Shown: one piece after another, positions 1-8,392 of the stretch
Layout: every line of letters starts with the position of its first letter
Position numbering within the stretch: the first letter of the stretch is position 1
Assembly (NCBI RefSeq): GCF_016793705.1
Contig: NZ_JAEULO010000040.1
Span: 22,986 to 86,985, forward strand
Direction: 5' to 3'
Length of the DNA stretch: 64,000 bases
Origin: Tabrizicola sp.
Lineage (GTDB): Bacteria; Pseudomonadota; Alphaproteobacteria; Rhodobacterales; Rhodobacteraceae
Notes under the pieces: generated by a model
What the model was told of the DNA's origin: nothing
Databases searched by the model: none
The model's input: only the letters and a program-made list of their open reading frames with translations
Position numbers and translations under genes: made by a program

Positions 1-222
1 ATGCAGGTCGCCAGTCTCCAACCCCGCGAACTGGGCGAGATAGTCGGCCTGCACATATTCGACATTGTAGCCTGCCTTCTTCAGCACTTCTCCCATGATC
101 TGGGTGGTGATGAGCTGGCCGGTCCAGTCGTGCAGCGTCAGTTTGATCGGGTCGGTGGATTCCTGTGCCAAGGTCGCCGATGCGGCAAGCATGGCGGCCA
201 GGCTGATCGGGACAAGTCGCAT
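1..222 (-). CDS. Glycine betaine/proline-type ABC transporter substrate-binding protein (OpuAC family), 5' part only
   Basis: This is the first 74 codons of a gene that continues beyond the left edge. The reading starts MRLVPISLAAMLAASATLAQ, a Sec signal peptide with a probable cut after TLAQ. It continues with KLTLHDWTGQLITTQIMGEV and then GYNVEYVQADYL, the pattern of the N-terminal lobe of ProX/OpuAC binding proteins (IKLTLHDWTGQ...). A good ribosome site (GAGGGAG) lies just upstream of the ATG at 222. It would deliver a quaternary or methylated amine to an ABC importer outside the window. The DeoR-type gene at 458 is divergent from it and is the likely local regulator. Substrate identity is inference from family only. 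Confidence 0.75.
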   Translation of the reverse strand, partial: MRLVPISLAAMLAASATLAQESTDPIKLTLHDWTGQLITTQIMGEVLKKAGYNVEYVQADYLAQFAGLETGDLH

Positions 223-400
223 CGGTAACTCCCTCTTGTTGGACGATGCCGCGGACGCGGCCAGTGCAGTAGGCCGGGCGCTTTGGCGGCTATCCGTGCC
301 GACGCGCCTTCTGTCATGTCTCAAGTTACGCGCGCCGCGGGGCTGGCTGTCAACGGAATTTCGGGGATTTTGTGGTTTTGATGCCCGTTTGTTTGTAATC

Positions 401-408
401 TTTGCAAA
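401..408. promoter_or_regulatory. AT-rich divergent control region with a small palindrome
   Basis: The 235-base gap between the betaine-type binding protein and the deoR-like gene is GC-rich except for about 360-430, which is AT-rich. It contains the perfect 8-base palindrome TTTGCAAA inside TTTGTAATCTTTGCAAAAAT. This would suit a promoter/operator for the DeoR protein, but there is only one clear half-site pair, so the assignment is weak. Confidence 0.25.
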
Positions 409-457
409 AATCAGTCAACATTAGAAGGAATACCCACACAGGACGAATGGCCATCCG

Positions 458-1231
458 ATGCTGACCCGACGCCACGGCGCGATTCTGAAACTGCTCGAGG
501 CGCGCGGCGCGCTGACGGTGGGTGCGCTGGCGCAAGAGCTTGGCGTCTCGACCGAGACGGTTCGCCGCGAGATCCGTGCCCTGGTCGAGGCGGGGGCGGC
601 TGTGCGGGTGCATGGCGCCGTGGGGCTGGCCGGCCAGATCGGCGAGGCGCCGTTCGAACGGCGCATGCGCGAGAACGCGGCGGCCAAGGGTGCTATCGCC
701 CGCGCCCTGGCCGAACGGATCGGCGACGGCGATAGCTTGATGCTCGACACCGGCACCACCACCAGCTTCCTTGCCCGCGCCCTGCTCGACCGTCGGCGCC
801 TGACAGTGGTGACCAATTCGCTGGATATCGCCCGCACTCTGGCCACGGTGAACGGCAACCGCATCTTCATGGCGGGGGGCGCATTGCGGAGCGATTCAGG
901 CGCTGCCCTGGGGGCGACCGCGCTGGACTTCATTCAAGGCTTCACCGTGCAGCATGCGATCATCTCGGCCGGGGCGGTCGATGAAACCGGAGTGATGGAT
1001 TTCGACCTGCAAGAGGCCGAGTTCGCCCGCGCCGTTCTGGCCTGCGGCGAAAGGCGCGTGGTGGTGACCGACGCCTCGAAGTTCGGGCGCCGCGGTTTTG
1101 TCCGCGTCACGGGTTTCGAGGGCCTTCACGATCTGATTTCAGACCAGCCCCCCCCACCCGGAATCGCCGCCTCCATCGCGGCAGCCGGGGTTTCCATCAC
1201 CCTGGCCGCGGCGGCTGACGAGGGCCGATAG
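458..1231 (+). CDS. DeoR/GlpR-family transcriptional regulator
   Basis: 257 residues, the normal length for the family. Residues 1-55 form the DeoR winged helix-turn-helix (LTVGALAQELGVSTETVRRE). A C-terminal sugar-isomerase-like sensor domain follows, with the effector-binding DTGTTT signature at 97-102, which corresponds to the D-x-G-[ST]-T-T motif of GlpR-like proteins. Members usually repress transport or catabolic operons and sense a phosphorylated intermediate. It is divergent from the betaine-type binding protein at the left edge, so control of that transporter is likely. The RND genes that follow are 280 bases away and probably separate. The gap 1232-1511 holds no convincing gene. Confidence 0.85.
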   Translation: MLTRRHGAILKLLEARGALTVGALAQELGVSTETVRREIRALVEAGAAVRVHGAVGLAGQIGEAPFERRMRENAAAKGAIARALAERIGDGDSLMLDTGTTTSFLARALLDRRRLTVVTNSLDIARTLATVNGNRIFMAGGALRSDSGAALGATALDFIQGFTVQHAIISAGAVDETGVMDFDLQEAEFARAVLACGERRVVVTDASKFGRRGFVRVTGFEGLHDLISDQPPPPGIAASIAAAGVSITLAAAADEGR

Positions 1232-1511
1232 GGGACGATTGCGCAATGGGGTATGGGTGTTCATCGCTGGATGCGGTCGAAGCGCGTGATCCCTTGATCC
1301 CTGGTGAAGCCTCTTCGAGGACCGGCTTGTTCTGCCGCCGCCCGAATCAAAGACAGGGCACGGGCCAGGCCCCGGCGTCACAGTTTAATCCATGACCCGG
1401 CTTGAACTTGTCGTCGTCTGTCCCCACAAAGAGTCAGCGCCGGACTGTGACCGGGCGCTTTGCGCCGGCTTGCTGGCGATCCTCTGACAACTCTGACAAA
1501 CAAGAGACACC

Positions 1512-2603
1512 ATGCTCAAACGCCTGATCATCGCTGTCGTGCTGCTTGGACTGATTGCCGGCGGTATCGTCTGGTTCAAGTACTTCCGCGAGGGCATGAT
1601 CGCGCAGTTCATGGCCGGGGCAGTGCCACCCCCGGTTCCGGTAACCGCGCTGACCGTGGAACCGGCCGACTGGGAACCCGGTTTTGAGGCGGTCGGCACG
1701 GCAATCTCGGCGCGGGGCGTGGATCTCGCGATCGAATCCAGTGGCCTGGTGCGCAGCATCGACTTTGCGCCGAACGCAACCGTGACCGAGGGCCAGATCC
1801 TTCTCCAGATCGACGACAAGGCCGAAAGGGCCGGGCTTGCCGCAGGCGAGGCCGCACTGGCCGTTGCCACGGCCGAGGCTGATCGGGCGCAAACGCTGAC
1901 GGCGCGTGGCGTCGGCGCGACGAACACCCTGGAAAGCGCCGAGGCGCAGCTGGAAAGCGCCCGGGCGCAACTGGCGCAGTTGCAAACCACGCTGGAGGCG
2001 AAGCAATCCCGCGCGCCCTTCGGCGGCGTGGTCGGCATTCCCCGTGTCGAGGTGGGTCAGTATGTCGTGCCCGGTACGATCTACGCCACCCTCCAGGACC
2101 TCCAGAAGATGTATGTCGACTTCACCGTGCCCGAGCAGCAGTTGTCCTCTATCGCGCTGGACCGCGCGGTCGGCGTCACCACCGAAGTCGGCGCCTTCAG
2201 CGCCGAGGGCCGGATCATCGCGATCGAACCGCAGGTCGATCCCAATTCGCGCCTCGCCAGAGTGCGGGCCGAGGTCAGCAATCCCTCGGGGCAGGTTCTG
2301 CCGGGCCAGTTTCTGCGGGTGCGCGTCTCGCTGCCGGTGGAGCAGGGTGTGATCGCCGTGCCGCAGACCGCCATCGTGGGCAGCCTCTACGGCAGCTATG
2401 CCTATGTCCTGCAGAAGGGCGAGGGCGACGCGCTGACCGCCGACCAGGTCTTCGTGAAGACCGGACGGCGCAACGGCGCGCAGATCGAGGTGGTCTCGGG
2501 CCTGTCGGCCGGGGATCAGGTGGTGACCTCGGGGCAGAACCGACTGTCGAACGGCGCGGCGGTCGTGATCGACGGGTCCGTTGACCTGACGGTCGGCGAA
2601 TAG
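1512..2603 (+). CDS. RND efflux periplasmic adaptor (membrane fusion protein, AcrA/MexA-like)
   Basis: 363 residues. Residues 1-25 are a membrane anchor (LIIAVVLLGLIAGGIVWF). The biotin-lipoyl-like half motifs flank an alpha-helical hairpin rich in Ala/Glu/Gln (about 110-165), followed by the beta-barrel (about 190-265, KMYVDFTVPEQQLSSI) and a membrane-proximal domain (LPGQFLRVRVSLP). It links an inner-membrane RND pump to an outer-membrane channel. The pump gene begins 9 bases downstream. No TolC-like gene is in the operon, so a channel encoded elsewhere must be shared. Substrate unknown. Confidence 0.93.
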   Translation: MLKRLIIAVVLLGLIAGGIVWFKYFREGMIAQFMAGAVPPPVPVTALTVEPADWEPGFEAVGTAISARGVDLAIESSGLVRSIDFAPNATVTEGQILLQIDDKAERAGLAAGEAALAVATAEADRAQTLTARGVGATNTLESAEAQLESARAQLAQLQTTLEAKQSRAPFGGVVGIPRVEVGQYVVPGTIYATLQDLQKMYVDFTVPEQQLSSIALDRAVGVTTEVGAFSAEGRIIAIEPQVDPNSRLARVRAEVSNPSGQVLPGQFLRVRVSLPVEQGVIAVPQTAIVGSLYGSYAYVLQKGEGDALTADQVFVKTGRRNGAQIEVVSGLSAGDQVVTSGQNRLSNGAAVVIDGSVDLTVGE

Positions 2604-2612
2604 GGGCGGCCG

Positions 2613-5600
2613 ATGCATTTCTCGGAGATCTTCATCCGCCGACCCGTGCTGTCCACCGTCCTGGCGGCACTGATCCTGTTCGTTGGCCTGGCCTCGGTCC
2701 TGAACCTGCCGGTGCGGCAATACCCGGAGGTGTCGGAAAGCGTGATCACAATCACGACGGTCTACCCCGGCGCCGCCCCCGACCTGATCCAGGGTTTCGT
2801 CACCTCGCCCATCGCTGCTGCCGTCTCGACGACCGAGGATGTCGACTATGTCACCAGCCAGTCCCGGCAGTCGGCCTCGGTTGTCACCGTGCAGATGCGG
2901 CTGGGCGCCGATCCCGACACCGCCCTGACGGAAGTGATGTCCAAGGTGCAGCAGGTGCGCGGCCAGTTGCCGCAGGACACCGAGGACCCGGTGATCGTCA
3001 AGGGCACCGGCATGACTTTCGCGCTGATGTATTTCGCGGTGCAGAACCCGAACATGTCGCCCGAAGAGCTGAACGAATACCTCGAACGGGTGGTGCGGCC
3101 GCGGGTGACGAACATCCAGGGCGTCGCGCAGATGGAGATCCTGGGCGCGCAGAAGTTCGCGATGCGCGTCTGGCTCGACCCGCTCAAACTGTCCTCGCGC
3201 GGCGTGACCGCGCCCGAGGTGCTGGCGGCGATCCGGTCGTCGAACTTCCTGTCGGCGCCGGGCAAGACCGAAAACGAGTATTTCGCCTATTCCCTTACGC
3301 TGGACAGCACGATCCAGACGCCCGACTCCTTCGGTGCGCTGCCTTTGGTGCAGGGCCCGAACGGCGTGGTGCGGCTGCGCGACGTGGCGCGGATCGAGCT
3401 TGCCTCGGGTGCGACCGACGCCATCGTGACCTTCGCAGGCGAACCCGGCACCTTCATCGGCATCGTCCCCGCCCCGGGCGAGAACCAGCTTGACGTCGCC
3501 ACCAACGTGAACGAGGCAATTCCCGCGCTGGCGACGACCCTGCCGCAGGGCATGACCATCGACCTGGTCTACGACTCGACCGAGACGATCTCGGCCTCGA
3601 TCACCGAAGTTTTCAAGACCATCGCCGAGGCGGTGATCATCGTCATGGTGGTGATCCTGCTCTTCCTGGGCTCGTTCCGTTCCGTGGTCATGCCGATCGT
3701 CACCATTCCGCTCTCGCTGATCGGCGTCTGCGCGGTCATGCTGGCCTTCGGCTATTCGATCAATCTCCTGACGCTTCTGGCCATGGTGCTGGCCATCGGC
3801 CTGGTGGTCGACGACGCCATCGTCGTGGTGGAGAACATCCACCGCCACATCGACGATGGTATGCGCCCCGCCCAGGCGGCGATTACCGGCATGAAGGAGA
3901 TCACCGGCCCGGTCGTCGCCATGACCATCACGCTCGCCGCCGTGCTGGCGCCGCTCGCCTTCACCGGCGGTCTGACCGGTGCGCTCTTCACCGAATTCGC
4001 CCTCACGCTGGCCGGGTCGGTCGTCATTTCCGGCCTGGTCGCCCTGACCATCACCCCCACCATGTCCGCCCGCATCCTGCACGCGGGCGAGCCGGGCCGC
4101 TTCCAGCGCATCGTCGACCGGACGCTGAACGGGCTGTCCAACTGGTACGAACGCCGGGTCTCCTCCTCGCTGGACTACAGGCCGGTGACGATGCTGATGG
4201 CAGCCGTCCTGGTCGGCGTCACGGGGTTCATGTTCCTGAACACCTCGTCGGAACTGGCGCCAGAAGAAGACAGCGGCGCGCTCTTCGCCATCATGAACGG
4301 GCCACGCTACGCCACGCTGGAATACACCGACGCCTTCACGCGCGAGATCGGGCGCCGCACCGCCGGCATCGAGGAGGTCGAAACCTCGTTCTCCGTCGCC
4401 GGGATGGGCGGGGCCGGGAATACCGGCTTCTACATCTGGGCGCTCAAGGACTGGGACCAGCGCGACCGCAGCCAGAGCGAGGTGCAGCAGGAAATCCAGG
4501 GAATCCTCGATGGGGCCCCCGGCCTGCAAAGCTTCGTCTTCGCACCGCCCTCGCTGCCCGGCGCCGGGGGCGGCCTGCCCATCGCCATGGTGATCCAGTC
4601 GATCCACGCGCCGGAACGGGTGGTCGAGATCGCCGAGGAAATCCGCGCCAAGGCGATGCAGTCCGGCATGTTCATCGTGGTGCAGAACAGCCTCTCGTTC
4701 GACGCTCCGCAGGTGCGCGTCACCATCGACCGCGACCGCGCCGCGCTGCTTGGCGTTTCGGTCAGCGACATCGGTTCGACGCTGGGCCTTCTGGTAGGCG
4801 GCGGCGCGGTGGCGCAGTTCGATCGTGACTCCAACAGCTACGACGTGATCACCCAGGTCCCGCGCGACTGGCGCGACAATCCCGAACGTCTGGGCGAGTT
4901 CTTCGTCCGGGCGCGCTCCGGTGCGATGATCCCGCTGTCCTCGGTCGTGTCGATCACGCCCACGGTCGCCGCCGCCTCGATCGAGCAGTTCAACCAGCTG
5001 AACTCAGCCTCGCTGACGGCCATGCCGATGATCGGCCTGTCCACCGGCGTGGCCCTGGCCGAGCTGGAGCGCATCGCGGCCGAAGTGCTGCCGGACGGGT
5101 TTTTCATCGACTATTCCGGCCAGTCGCGGCTGGAGAAGACCGAAGGCAACACGATCCTCCTCGCCTTCGGCGCGGCGCTGGTGGTGATCTATCTGGTGCT
5201 CGCCGCGCAGTTCGAAAGCTTCCGCGATCCGTTGATCATCCTGATGTCGGTGCCGTTGTCGATCTTCGGTGCGATGCTGCCGCTGTTCTTCGGGCTGAGT
5301 ACGCTGAACATCTACACCCAGGTCGGGCTGATCACCCTGATCGGCCTGATTACCAAGCACGGCATCCTGATGGTCGAATTCGCCAACCAGCAGCGCGAGG
5401 CCAGGGGGGCGACGCGCCGGCAGGCCATCGTCGCGGCCGCCCGGACCCGTCTCAGGCCGATCCTGATGACGACTGCAGCCATGGCGCTGGCGGTGGTGCC
5501 GCTGATCATCGCCGAGGGTGCCGGCGCCGCGGCGCGGCAGGCCATGGGCGTGGTGATCTTCACCGGCCTTCTGATCGGGACCCTCTTCACCCTGTTCGTG

Positions 5601-5693
5601 GTGCCGATGTTCTACACGCTCATCGCGCGCAGCGACGTCGAGGAGAAAAAACATCTCGAAGCCGTGGCCCGCACCTTCGGCGAGGCGCAATAA
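2613..5693 (+). CDS. RND efflux permease (AcrB/MexB-like, HAE1 family)
   Basis: 1026 residues, full length for the hydrophobe/amphiphile efflux family. It opens with the classic FIRRPVLSTVLAALI first membrane helix. After a large periplasmic loop, helix 4 carries the proton-relay Asp pair (GLVVDDAIVVVEN, about residues 400-401). The second half repeats the layout, with helices LLAFGAALVVIYLVLAAQF and ITLIGLITKHGILMVEF near the C-terminus. It works as a trimeric proton-driven antiporter with the adaptor encoded 9 bases upstream. A possible terminator lies at 5796-5827. Confidence 0.95.
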   Translation: MHFSEIFIRRPVLSTVLAALILFVGLASVLNLPVRQYPEVSESVITITTVYPGAAPDLIQGFVTSPIAAAVSTTEDVDYVTSQSRQSASVVTVQMRLGADPDTALTEVMSKVQQVRGQLPQDTEDPVIVKGTGMTFALMYFAVQNPNMSPEELNEYLERVVRPRVTNIQGVAQMEILGAQKFAMRVWLDPLKLSSRGVTAPEVLAAIRSSNFLSAPGKTENEYFAYSLTLDSTIQTPDSFGALPLVQGPNGVVRLRDVARIELASGATDAIVTFAGEPGTFIGIVPAPGENQLDVATNVNEAIPALATTLPQGMTIDLVYDSTETISASITEVFKTIAEAVIIVMVVILLFLGSFRSVVMPIVTIPLSLIGVCAVMLAFGYSINLLTLLAMVLAIGLVVDDAIVVVENIHRHIDDGMRPAQAAITGMKEITGPVVAMTITLAAVLAPLAFTGGLTGALFTEFALTLAGSVVISGLVALTITPTMSARILHAGEPGRFQRIVDRTLNGLSNWYERRVSSSLDYRPVTMLMAAVLVGVTGFMFLNTSSELAPEEDSGALFAIMNGPRYATLEYTDAFTREIGRRTAGIEEVETSFSVAGMGGAGNTGFYIWALKDWDQRDRSQSEVQQEIQGILDGAPGLQSFVFAPPSLPGAGGGLPIAMVIQSIHAPERVVEIAEEIRAKAMQSGMFIVVQNSLSFDAPQVRVTIDRDRAALLGVSVSDIGSTLGLLVGGGAVAQFDRDSNSYDVITQVPRDWRDNPERLGEFFVRARSGAMIPLSSVVSITPTVAAASIEQFNQLNSASLTAMPMIGLSTGVALAELERIAAEVLPDGFFIDYSGQSRLEKTEGNTILLAFGAALVVIYLVLAAQFESFRDPLIILMSVPLSIFGAMLPLFFGLSTLNIYTQVGLITLIGLITKHGILMVEFANQQREARGATRRQAIVAAARTRLRPILMTTAAMALAVVPLIIAEGAGAAARQAMGVVIFTGLLIGTLFTLFVVPMFYTLIARSDVEEKKHLEAVARTFGEAQ

Positions 5694-5795
5694 CCGGCTG
5701 CGCCCGACCGTTCATGTCGGCTCGAACAGCCCGTCCGGCGCCCCGCCTCCGGCTTTCCGCAGGTCTTCTTCTGATGATCATCCGCGGCCTCTCCT

Positions 5796-5827
5796 GACGA
5801 CCCCCGCAACCTTCGGCGGGGTCCGTC
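5796..5827 (+). terminator. Probable terminator of the RND operon
   Basis: An imperfect GC-rich inverted repeat (GACGACCCCCGC ... GCGGGGTCCGTC with loop AACCTTCG) lies about 100 bases after the permease stop. Arms pair with one bulge on each side. It lacks a strong T-run, so this is a weak call. Confidence 0.35.
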
Positions 5828-5873
5828 AACCAACTTTGCGCGGTGCCGGGTCTTGACGGATCGACCGCTCTGA

Positions 5874-6203
5874 CAGGCCCAGCCGATCACGGTGCCTGCC
5901 ATTCTGGCGGCGGAGCTGGAGCCGCTGGCCGACCGTTTCCTGGACGGACTGTCAGTCGATCAGCGCCGGCAGGCGCATCAGGCGATGTCCTTCGCGCGGG
6001 GGACCGACTGGCTTTTGCTGGAGTAACCCTTGGCTGCGCTGGACATGGCCCATGCCCGCCGCCCGATGCACGAACGTGCCGACCTGAGTGACGGCGGGAA
6101 AAGCGTTGTCATGGTGCTGCACGAGGTCAACGATGCCGCCGCCTGGGCTGATCACGTCGTGGCGGGCCGCACCATCCAGATCGTCGCCGCGATGAATGTC
6201 TGA
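5874..6203 (+). pseudogene. Relic of a siderophore (FepC/YclP-type) ABC transporter ATPase with an in-frame stop at Walker B
   Basis: One reading frame carries the C-terminal half of an iron-siderophore ABC ATPase. LADRFLDGLSVDQRRQ corresponds to the signature LSGGQRQR. FARGTDWLLLE then a TAA at 6024 corresponds to GTDWLLLDEP. PLAALDMAHARR continues in the same frame and corresponds to EPLAALDMAHA, and GKSVVMVLHEVNDAAAWADHVV corresponds to the H-loop region. The stop replaces the catalytic Glu codon of Walker B, the signature glycines are altered, and the Walker A half is absent. After ADHVV the normal continuation is lost. It is a dead gene fragment; the alignment is from memory of the family. 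Confidence 0.6.
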
Positions 6204-6259
6204 CCGGCATTGATCCCTTGGGCCCGGAGTTTCCCCGCCGGGCCCAAGGGTAAGCCGGT
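6203..6259. terminator. Strong perfect hairpin, probable terminator or structured relic
   Basis: Thirteen-base arms pair perfectly (CCCTTGGGCCCGG at 6215-6227 with CCGGGCCCAAGGG at 6238-6250, loop of 10). Outer arms ACCGGC and GCCGGT extend the stem after a short interior loop. It lies immediately after the decayed ATPase frame and may be that gene's former terminator, now isolated. No T-run follows on the plus strand. Confidence 0.4.
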
Positions 6260-6482
6260 TCATCGGCCCCATAGGCCTCGTCCGTGGTGAGGCGATCGGC
6301 AAAGGCCCCTCCGATCTTCTGCGCATGGGCCCCCAGATGCGTGCTTGCAGGCCCTTGGCGGCATCGGCAGGTGCAGGCGCTGCCCGCGCCCGACACCGGA
6401 CACGCTGGGCCGCCGGATCAGGCCCAGAAATCGCTCTGACGCTGCGCGCCGCCGGCAGGACTTTGGCGAAAAGAGCTTTCCG
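6260..6482. other. Non-coding stretch downstream of the IclR gene, no gene recognised
   Basis: Together with the relic before it, this makes almost 800 bases without an intact gene. Both strands have short open frames of high-GC composition, but none shows a recognisable family. The stretch is compatible with gene decay. Confidence 0.4.
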
Positions 6483-7250
6483 CTATCCTGGTGTCACGCT
6501 GCCCAGCAGGCCCATGCGCCTCGACAATTCGCAGTTGGTTTTTGCCAGCAACTCGACGATCCGCGCCTGCGCAGGTTTGGTCATTCGCGATCTCGGCGCG
6601 GCGACGGCCAAGGCACCGATGGCCGTCGCGTCCGGCGCGCCGAACACGGGAACGGCGATACCGAGCACATCGTCGTCGTAGCATCTGTCCACGATGGCAA
6701 AACCCGCCTGCCGCACCTTCTGAAGCGTGTCCCTGATGCCGTCGGGATCGGTGACGGTGCGGCCCGTGTAGCGGGTCAGCGGGTTCGCAACGAGACGCTC
6801 CACCAGATCCGCCGCGGCAAAGGCCAGATAGGCAATCCCCGATGCAGTCGCATGCAGGGGCAGTGCCTCCAGCCTGCTCATGGCAACGTGGTTGGGCTTG
6901 CTGCTGTCGCAACTCGCGACCACGACCAGCGATTCCCCAGTGTAAAGCGAGAAGTGCGAGGTCTCGCCGGTCTCCTGGGTAAGCTGGCCAAGCAGGGGCT
7001 GGACGACAGAAAGCAGCGGCATGCTCTTTTCCCGCACGCGCGCCAGCCGCAGGACGGCCGGTCCGATCCGGTACAGCTTGGTCTGGGGGTCCTGCTCGAC
7101 CAGTTCCGCCGCTCGCAATGTGCCAAGCAGGCGGTGGACGGTGGCCTTGTCATGGCCCGACAGCCGCGCCGCGTCGGACAGCCCGATCTCGGGGGCTGAT
7201 TCTGTAAAAAGCTCCAGCAGCGAAAGTGCGCGTTGGACCGCTATGGTCAT
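6483..7250 (-). CDS. IclR-family transcriptional regulator
   Basis: 255 residues, starting MTIAVQRALSLLELF. This start is preferred to an upstream ATG at 7271 because GAGG sits seven bases before it. Residues 1-65 are the IclR winged helix (LSDAARLSGHDKATVHRLLGTL). The C-terminal effector domain has the family pattern (GIAYLAFAAAD, GFAIVDRCYDDDVLGIAVPVF, GALAVAAP). It is divergent from the SsuA-like operon beginning at 7375, and two inverted repeats lie between them, so it is the likely regulator of that transporter/hydrolase operon. The effector is unknown. Confidence 0.9.
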   Translation of the reverse strand: MTIAVQRALSLLELFTESAPEIGLSDAARLSGHDKATVHRLLGTLRAAELVEQDPQTKLYRIGPAVLRLARVREKSMPLLSVVQPLLGQLTQETGETSHFSLYTGESLVVVASCDSSKPNHVAMSRLEALPLHATASGIAYLAFAAADLVERLVANPLTRYTGRTVTDPDGIRDTLQKVRQAGFAIVDRCYDDDVLGIAVPVFGAPDATAIGALAVAAPRSRMTKPAQARIVELLAKTNCELSRRMGLLGSVTPG

Positions 7251-7296
7251 GCAATTCCTCACTTTCTTCACGAGTTAAGTATTTCACGCCGACCCG

Positions 7297-7325
7297 TTGA
7301 CACAAGCAGGCTGACGCCACATAGT
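7297..7325 (+). promoter_or_regulatory. Sigma70-type promoter for the transporter/sulfatase operon
   Basis: A perfect -35 box TTGACA (7297-7302) is followed, after a 17-base spacer, by the -10-like CATAGT (7320-7325). Transcription would begin within the palindromic operator just downstream, which suits repression. Confidence 0.5.
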
Positions 7326-7328
7326 TAT

Positions 7329-7356
7329 TGAACCATCGGTTCATGGTATAAACCAT
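7329..7356. promoter_or_regulatory. Tandem palindromic operator, likely IclR binding site
   Basis: TGAACC-ATC-GGTTCA (7329-7343) is a perfect 6-base inverted repeat. It abuts ATGGT-ATAA-ACCAT (7343-7356), a second one. They cover the expected transcription start and lie upstream of a good ribosome site (GGGAGAAGGA) before the ATG at 7375. The position between the divergent IclR gene and the ABC operon supports an operator. Confidence 0.55.
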
Positions 7357-7374
7357 ATAAGCAGGGAGAAGGAA

Positions 7375-8346
7375 ATGGCTAAAATCATCCGTCGGGCCGT
7401 GCTGGGCGGGGTGGCTGTTGCCGCCCTGGTTGGCTCGTCCCTTGCAGCCTGGGCAGAAGACGCCAAGCTGACCGTGGCCTATTTCCTGGCGGATTCGATG
7501 CTTCCGGCGCTGTACGCGCAAGAGAAGGGCTATTTCACCGAGGCCGGACTGGACGCGGAATTCATCGCCGTGCAGGGCGGGCCGGCGGTGGTTTCTGCCG
7601 TTGCCGCAGGTGAGGCCGATGTCGGCTATGCCGCACCCGTGCCGCCGATCAATGGCCGACTGAACGGCGTGCCGGTCAAGATGTTCCTGCAACTGTCGCA
7701 GGAAGTGGCGCCGGACAAGACTTATACTTGGCTGGTCGCTTCGGGGGCCTCGGGGATCAAGGATCTGGCCGGGGTGAAGGGCAAGAAGATCGGCTTCAAC
7801 GCCAATGGCGGGCTGTGCGAGCTGATGTGGCGCGACCATCTGGCAACGGTCGGCCTGACCATGGACGATGTGGAGACGGTCGTGCTGCCCTTCCCGGAAC
7901 AGGAGGCGGCGCTGGAGCAGGGCAATCTGGATGCGACCTGCACCATCAACCCGTTCCATGCTTCGATGGGGGGCAATGCCAATCTGGGCGCGGTCGAAAT
8001 CGCCACCGGCACGCTGGCCGATCTTTCCACACCGCTGATGAACGATGCGCTCTTTGCCTCGGAAGACTGGCTTGCCGCGAACGGCGAGACGGCGATCAAG
8101 CTCGCGCAGGTGATGGACAGGGCGCGCAAGGAGTTGCTTGCCGACCGTACCGCGCTGGAAGGCGCTGCGGTGCAATTCATGGAACTGACGCCGGAGGCGG
8201 CCAAGTCCTTCAGCCTGCCGATCGTCAATGAAAGCATGGTGATCACTGCGGCCGACGTGCAGCGCATTCTGGATGCCATGGTCAAGACCGGCATGCACCC
8301 CGGCCCGCTGGACGGTGCCGAATTCGTCTCGGAACTCAAATATTGA
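7375..8346 (+). CDS. ABC transporter substrate-binding protein (SsuA/TauA/NMT1-like)
   Basis: 323 residues with a signal peptide (about 1-27, ending AAWA-ED). The core has the NMT1/SsuA pattern: LTVAYFLADSMLPALYAQEKGYFTEAGLD, then GGPAVVSAVAAGEADVGYA, then a second lobe starting GIKDLAGVKGKKIGFNANGG. The family binds sulfonates, taurine, pyrimidine precursors or aromatic acids. The Cys in NANGGLCELMW is unusual and could sit in the ligand pocket. First gene of an operon with ATPase, two permeases and a sulfatase-like hydrolase; IclR-type regulator divergent. Substrate cannot be assigned from sequence. Confidence 0.88.
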   Translation: MAKIIRRAVLGGVAVAALVGSSLAAWAEDAKLTVAYFLADSMLPALYAQEKGYFTEAGLDAEFIAVQGGPAVVSAVAAGEADVGYAAPVPPINGRLNGVPVKMFLQLSQEVAPDKTYTWLVASGASGIKDLAGVKGKKIGFNANGGLCELMWRDHLATVGLTMDDVETVVLPFPEQEAALEQGNLDATCTINPFHASMGGNANLGAVEIATGTLADLSTPLMNDALFASEDWLAANGETAIKLAQVMDRARKELLADRTALEGAAVQFMELTPEAAKSFSLPIVNESMVITAADVQRILDAMVKTGMHPGPLDGAEFVSELKY

Positions 8347-8354
8347 AACGGCAG

Positions 8355-8373
8355 GGCGGGCTGTCGGCCCGCC
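8355..8373 (+). promoter_or_regulatory. Intercistronic hairpin between binding-protein and ATPase genes
   Basis: GGCGGGC-TGTCG-GCCCGCC is a perfect 7-base stem with a 5-base loop placed 9 bases after the binding-protein stop. Hairpins here commonly stabilise the upstream message, giving more binding protein than membrane components. No T-run argues against full termination. Confidence 0.5.
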
Positions 8374-8392
8374 AGCTTTTCCGGGGGACCCG

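Noticed and set aside
1392-1487. Small plus-strand open frame of 31 codons before the RND adaptor
   Set aside because: No ribosome site or recognisable family, and its codon pattern is not distinctive.
1434-4607. A 1057-residue open frame on the minus strand opposite the RND genes
   Set aside because: Its translation is rich in His, Arg, Asp and Gly without any family pattern, typical of the antisense shadow of a high-GC gene. The plus strand encodes a clear RND adaptor and pump.
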